Position numbers and translations under genes: made by a program. A stretch of 64,000 nt of DNA. Origin: Cryptomeria japonica (taxonomy: Eukaryota; Streptophyta; Pinopsida; Cupressales; Cupressaceae). Below are positions 58,701-64,000 of this stretch, one piece after another. Numbering within the stretch: the first letter of the stretch is position 1; the number at the start of each line of letters is the position of its first letter. The notes below the pieces were generated by a model that was given only the letters and a program-made list of their open reading frames with translations, searched no databases and was not told the DNA's origin. The DNA is taken from contig NC_081413.1 in NCBI RefSeq assembly GCF_030272615.1, positions 447,002,538 to 447,066,537 on the forward strand. Direction: 5' to 3'.

Positions 58701-60134
58701 TTTAAACCTACCAAGGGCATTTGCTGGAAGTTTATTAACTTTAAATTGACTTTACACCTATAGATGCATTTATTTGAAGTTTCTAATGCACAACCTTTTC
58801 AACGCTGCCCCTAGGAGGAAAATGCTTTGAAAACCAGACAATTTCTATTTCTTTGAAAGTTATATTGCTTTTCTATTCCATGGTGCGCCACAGGAGGAAG
58901 AATGGCAATCTATATCTGCTAGTTTGCATTTGTTTGGAACTCTTTTTTTTCTGTAGTCGCAGTCAATATGGAAAGTTGCATTGCCAGTATCAGCTTCAAT
59001 TAGTTATTGAACCTAAACTTGATATGTCTCCATTATTTCAACATCTTCTTAATACTTAAATCATATAACATACGATTTAAAATAACAATTTAAACTTTGC
59101 TTGAAAAAATGCATGAAGTGGCAAGTCAGGTCGGGCCCCAAAGTGGGTCTGGCTAAAAAAAAAAATTGTTTTCATGGAACTCACCATTCAAAATCCCTCA
59201 GGAACCTTAAACATGCCTCTGGAATCAATCAGCACCATTTTCTGATCATTAAACAAAGTTTTGCAACTTTCAGGTGCTTGCGCCACATTTTCACATTTAA
59301 TCCCAAAGATGTAATTTTCAAACTAGTCAAAACACCTTTCTTGATTTTGCAAACTGACAGGCATGTACTTTGATATACAAACATTAAATCTGCCAAGCAG
59401 TTTCTCAAGAAAAATCCTGAGTGAAGAAATATTAATGGTCAAAGATGACCACTGGCTCTGTCAGCACTATGAACCTGATAAAACCAATGCGCAGGGAACA
59501 CAAAGTGCCTTTCTTAAAAATATCAAACAATCTCTGTAGACCTTCAAATCTGATGCATAGGTACCTTGAGGTACATATCAAAACTTAGAATTCTCAGTTC
59601 ATCTAGGAAGTTGATAGGGTATAAATAGTGTGCTCATGAAAATAGCCACCTTAGTTGATGTAGCAATGAAAATGCAGAAAATAGAATGAAGTGGCTCAAG
59701 AGATCATCTTGGAAAACTGATCAAACGTCTTCATAAAGACCTAAAACTTGGCATGGAGGCACACTTATATGCATACAATTCAATGCATTTTGAATTTTAG
59801 CATGATGATCAACTGATCAAAAGATATAGGAGCTTGAAGTAGGCTATTTAATAAAATCTACATTTGCACCTAACATGCACTTTCAGCTCACCCCTTGAAA
59901 TGGGTACTTGATAAATTGATCCAAACTGAATTCTAAAAGCTATAACACACTGCATTGGCCAAATGAAAGGTGTAGTACAAGTTTCCAAAGCCTTACCCTT
60001 TGAAAATCAACTGGCTCCATTTTACCCTCTCTCTAACTAGGCCACTTGAATGAGATTAGGTGCCTTTCTGAAAATAAAATAGCAAAATTTTGAAATGGGC
60101 CTCTCAAATTACTCAAATTTAATTAGTCCCAACA
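55777..60134 (-). repeat. 3' LTR of the long-LTR element (4,358 bp)
   Basis: Minus-strand start TGTTGGGACT at 60134 and end TGAACAACA at 55777. These termini are the same as those of the solo LTR at 6732-10450. The first 1.4 kb from 55777 match 62568-64000 with about 6% differences by eye. Compared with the solo LTR it carries roughly 0.6-0.8 kb extra around 56850-57700, including tandem repeats. Confidence 0.9.
57171..57452. repeat. Three tandem repeats of about 95 bp inside the long LTR
   Basis: Units at 57171-57264, 57265-57360 and 57361-57452 each open with a TTTCACGAAGGGTAAC-like phrase. They continue with GTGCA, CGAAACA and GATCACCAT-type words. The same phrase is seen again at 63930-64000 in the other LTR. 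The solo LTR at 6732-10450 lacks this region. Just upstream, TCCACCACTTGTCAGCCA is also present twice (57057 and 57090). Confidence 0.8.
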
Positions 60135-60357
60135 ATGGCTTTGATTGGGGATGGTTGATTGCAAGATCAACACAAGAATTCATAATCTATGGTAGAGTAG
60201 ACCACCCAAAAACGGATCACTTCTCCTCTTCTCAAAAACAAAGGACTCCTTATTCTACCCAAACAACAGGGCATTTTATTGAAAACCACACAACTGAAGC
60301 AAAACAACTATACAAAATATACAACTTATAAATGGCCTTGGGCCATCAAAACTTAAA

Positions 60358-61932
60358 TCAATTCTTACCTCTGCCAAACAAATGATTTTCATTTCCACAA
60401 ATCAAAGGTAAGATGAAATCATCATTCACATCTGTCTAATCAGAAACACTGCCACTTATAATCAGCGGATCACATAAAACATAATCAGAAGCATGTTCAT
60501 AATCATTCAATCTTTGAAAACTGAACAAATGTTGAAAGGGCTAGTCAATATGTGATATAAGAGTGCCATACTCTTCACCATTACTTCCCAGCTGAAAACA
60601 AAAGTAATCCAACTCATTATGAAAGGTGAGAACATCAGGCACATCTCTATTTCTAGTTTTCTCAAATGATGAACACTCTTCCACATTGATGGCTTGCAAA
60701 CTAGAGAGGAATATTTCCTCATAAACTGACTGCACCTCATCTTGCTAATCAAAATTTTTATCAGCACTTTGCACAAGTAAAAACACATGATCATTACTTG
60801 TCAATGGTTCATTTCCCACTTGCAAATTAGGGAAAATTATTTCAGACTTGTCATGCCTTTTAAAATAAAGATCCACACAATGCATATTAAATTTTGAGTT
60901 CATATCAGCATATGAATCTTCATCTTGTCCATCACTCAAATCAAATATAGGGAAAGAATCAACAACATATGTATCATACTTCACACCCTCAAAAACATCA
61001 TCAGTATCTAAATAGGTATTGGTTGGGTATGAGAGATTTGGCACTTTTTTGGATGCATACCTCTAAAGATCGATAGCTAAGAGTTCTGAGATTTGTTCAC
61101 TACTAAGTGAACCTTCTCCTTCATTTTCATTTTCTTTGGCTTCATCTTCTATGTTGTAAACATTGTCCCAATTTGATAAAGGCATTAGATCAGCAGTGCT
61201 CATGTCTTTATGCACATTTATTTCATCATTACAACAACTTGCATCTGCATCATAGCCTTTATCATGCTGCTCATAAAGTGCTACTATATGTTGCAGCATA
61301 GTTTCATAACCTTGGTTACAAACATTTTTTGGATTGAACTTAACAATATTGTCATTCATATTATTCAAATCTGAAAACTCTAGAGAGTTACAATCATACA
61401 CACTAGAACAACAATTTATATTTTCATCCTCCTCATATTGCGAACAAAATTTTGTACTATCATGTTGATCATAAGAATCATTTTCAAAACCACAGGAGAT
61501 ATCCCTACTCACAGATTCATCTCCATCACTTTGGTATTCACCAATTTCACTATCAGTATCAATATATTCAATATTATGTGCATTTTCAGATTTAATCCTT
61601 TCAATCTCATATATCCATTCTTTAATATATGTGACACTTTCTTCTCTTAAGGTTGTAGACCAATTAATTGAGTTAGGCTCATCAAGCTCTAAAAATAACT
61701 CAATCCAAATAGAATCATGGGGTCTAGCATCACCTGAAAGCTCATTTAATGCAACTATAAATCTTTCATAGAAAACATATGATGACTCTTCCTCTTTTCT
61801 TTTCCCTACTTTCTTTCTTAAAAGCAAGATAAACTTCTCTTGGATCTTTTGAAGACATACTTTAATATCTCTATCAATTTCTTTAAGATCTAACAAAGAA
61901 TTTTTAGATCTAGGAACTACATCTAGATCCAT
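60358..61932 (-). pseudogene. Unknown acidic protein of the long-LTR element
   Basis: A single minus-strand frame of about 524 codons opens at the ATG at 61932, preceded in frame by a stop 20 codons upstream, and closes with TGA at 60360-60358. It is interrupted only by four TAG codons (61065-61063, 60747-60745, 60543-60541, 60438-60436) and by no frameshift. The first 100 residues are basic and may be helical (LLRKKVGKRKEEESSYVFYE). The rest is strongly acidic, rich in Asp, Glu, Ser and Asn, with scattered Cys. No zinc knuckle, DSG/DTG or YxDD motif is seen. It occupies the place of gag but I do not recognise it. Confidence 0.7.
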
Positions 61933-62544
61933 TAAGTTTGAAACATCTACTGAACCATTATTTAGACAATGACCATTATTGCTTTATAAACATCTTTTCA
62001 AAACACATGCAGCCACTAATTTTCAGAACCACATACTTCTCCAATCACTTAACTGAAATTTATTTCAGAACATGAAGTATGTAAACTGCAAATTTCTTTT
62101 CCTTTCTATGGTGACTGTTTCACCTTATAAGGATCATATAATTTCATGAATACCTTGAGGTATACCTGGAGAAAAATTGTTGCTGCTATTCACTTCACTT
62201 TTGACTGAAAATTTGAAGAACTCCTCCAAATCTCAGGTTCATTCTTATAGAGTCACCTCCCTAAAGAGGAATAAAATTTAAACCACTGATCTACACTCTA
62301 AAACACTTTCAAATTTTCTGGGTCATACAACATACAACAGAGTCACATAATATTTTCAAATTTGAAGGCAACAAGACTTTCTAGGGTATACACTTTTAAA
62401 TCTAAAAATAACTTTTAGATTTGTAAACTTCTAACACTCTTCCCCCAATGAATTTTGGCCAGGCTCATGGATTTGACTGCAATCAACAAGGTGAATACAA
62501 CTTTTCTCAACCTTACTAAAAAATGTAATTACAAAACACTGTTA

Positions 62545-62563
62545 GTCCCCACTAGTGTCACCA
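62545..62563 (-). other. Primer binding site of the long-LTR element
   Basis: The minus strand reads TGGTGACACTAGTGGGGAC, four bases from the end of the 5' LTR at 62568. It closely resembles the TGGCGACTCTGCTGGGGAC-type primer sites that I recall from Ogre/Tat-like plant elements. This fixes the direction of the element and hints at Tat-related reverse transcription machinery as its helper. Confidence 0.75.
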
Positions 62564-62567
62564 TTTT

Positions 62568-64000
62568 TGTTGTTCACCAAAACTGGTTAACCCAAGTACA
62601 CCTGCAATCTTTCTATGAAATGGCCAATTTCAGTCAATGGAATACTTCAGGACTTGGACAACATAATATAGGACCCTAATTGATCCTTCTACACTTCAGG
62701 TTCTACTAGACCTAGGGGGGGACACCCTTTAATGCATTAAATACAACAAGTTACAGGCATATGACTGCATCAACAATAAGCAAATAGATCATTCCACAAC
62801 CTCAACAGGTTAGGAAAAAAACACTATAGATTGGCTAGATCTGTATAAACAATAGATGAAACAAAGCTTGGAATGAATAGAACACAACCCCTATACATAA
62901 GGGGAAATAGATTTTCTTTAAATTTGTATGAATCTGAAAGTATCCCCAAATCCTTTAAAGACTAGTCCTTGTTCATTGGGCATGGAGTCACACACAGAAC
63001 TACAAATGCAAATCATAGCTACAAATTCATTTTCCTTACAAAATATTCCTGCATCAATACCTTATACCAATGCATTACTTGATTCATTCACAAAATTATC
63101 AGATCTTTGATACATATCCCATTATTTATGATTGATTACAATATTTTAAACCTTCACAGAAGGATACCTACAAATAGTCACAACAATCTCCTAGAGATGA
63201 CAAATTCTAGCCTCCTTGAGGATTCAATTTGTAACAATGAAATACATACCTAGAGACAATCTTGTGTTAAATTTACTCATGCCTAACATTAGTAAAACTT
63301 GTAACTAGAAAACAATCTGTAATACTAAAATGTAGCTCTATACCTTGAAAAAACCCATAGAATTTTACAAGCTTTGGAAAAGATATTTAGAATTGGAAAC
63401 CATGAAACTCTGGAGCTTTTCTCCAAAATTATGGAACCATTACAATTGAGAAGAAATGGGAATATGAAGGAGAGGGAAAAGACAAAAATGTATAACCACA
63501 TGCCAAGTGTCCTCTTTCCTTAACTAAATTTTATTTCCTTTCTCCCTCCTGTGAAAACATCTCTCAAAAAATCTGAGATCTGTTGAAACAAACTAAATGG
63601 CTAGATTTCTCATCCTGAGAGCTTTCCGATGATATATAATACTTTCTATTTCGGGCAAAAAACAACCCCTGAGCAAATTAATCTTTTATGCAGGCCACTA
63701 TGATTTGAATTTTTCATTTTTCCATAGTCTGAACTATGCATTTAAATTTGATTTTTCACTTGATTTTTCATCTAACGCCCTACCATGTGGCAGCTTGGGA
63801 TTCTTTAGGAGGGTCCACTGTTTGCCACCTGGGATGATACCTCATCTATCCGCCACTTGTCGGCAATGTCATCGCCACCTCAATGGGACCCATCATCTCA
63901 CTTGCCAACCGGACCTGCCACCTCATCTTTCACTGTTTCATGAAGGGTAACTGGTGTGCAACTTTGCTTCGTGAAACAATGCGCATCATCGATCACCATT
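62568..64000 (-). repeat. 5' LTR of the long-LTR element, truncated by the window end
   Basis: Starting with TGTTGTTCACC at 62568 it follows the sequence of 55777 onward, including the run of G after AGACCTA (62710), the TAACGCCCTACCATGTGGCAG stretch and the first ATGAAGGGTAACTGG repeat. About 1.43 kb of an expected 4.3 kb is inside the window. Confidence 0.9.

Larger units (their letters stand above)
55777..64000 (-). mobile_element. Very long-LTR, apparently non-autonomous retroelement (runs past window end)
   Basis: Two copies of one LTR lie in direct orientation, at 55777-60134 and from 62568 to the window end, separated by an internal region of about 2.43 kb. The primer site beside 62568 shows that transcription runs on the minus strand, so the right copy is the 5' LTR. 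The internal region contains one long frame for an acidic protein of unknown type and no RT, integrase or protease motif. This is the layout of a LARD-like element. No clear polypurine tract sits at the 60134 junction; the nearest purine run on the minus strand is about 85 bp away. The bases before 55777 (CTCCT) should be its target duplication. Confidence 0.85.

Overview
This window looks like intergenic DNA from a seed plant with a very large, repeat-filled genome. I favour a conifer or other gymnosperm, but that is an inference from repeat style and not proven. I found no intact host gene and no rRNA or tRNA gene. Almost everything recognisable is a transposable element: plant L1 LINE with a C-terminal RNase H, Tat-like Ty3/gypsy, Ty1/copia, CACTA and hAT. 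Nearly all reading frames are broken, and a large share of the breaks are TAG or TGA codons where CAG or CGA would be expected. This fits long decay of methylated DNA.

Layout. 1-1007: flank without genes. About 1001-12103 (minus): a Tat-like Ty3/gypsy element with gag, protease, an extra RNase H placed before the RT, RT, degenerate RNase H and integrase. Its 3' end is deleted down to about 60 bp of LTR, and its 5' LTR is split by a solo LTR (6732-10450) flanked by perfect GTTTG target duplications. 12104-17109: no gene seen. 17115-23804 (plus): a structurally complete Ty1/copia element with two 1.06 kb LTRs, a Met-tRNA primer site, a polypurine tract and perfect GATTA duplications. 23810-29050: AT-rich and repeat DNA, a 41-42 bp minisatellite, and a block related to sequence at 49-50 kb.

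29051-30664 (minus): an orphan 537-codon frame broken by only three stops. 30934-36838 (minus): an L1 LINE whose ORF1 stop and ORF2 start overlap (ATGA). 37763-48895 (minus): a second orphan protein frame of about 1,100 codons, split by a 7.8 kb CACTA transposon (40685-48490, TSD CTT). The CACTA carries a 979 bp palindrome, a 1,189 bp tandem duplication, a receptor-kinase fragment and a likely PPR fragment. 49190-54290: a decayed hAT-type transposon (transposase 50803-53607, minus) with repeat-rich flanks.

54470-55776: the 3' end of a second copia element (minus). It is interrupted at 55777 by a very large, apparently non-autonomous LTR retroelement (55777 to beyond 64000, minus). That element has LTRs of about 4.36 kb, a Tat-like primer site, and an internal region of about 2.4 kb coding for an unknown acidic protein of about 524 codons. 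The solo LTR at 6732-10450 belongs to the same family. This long-LTR element and the two orphan frames are the best candidates for something undescribed.
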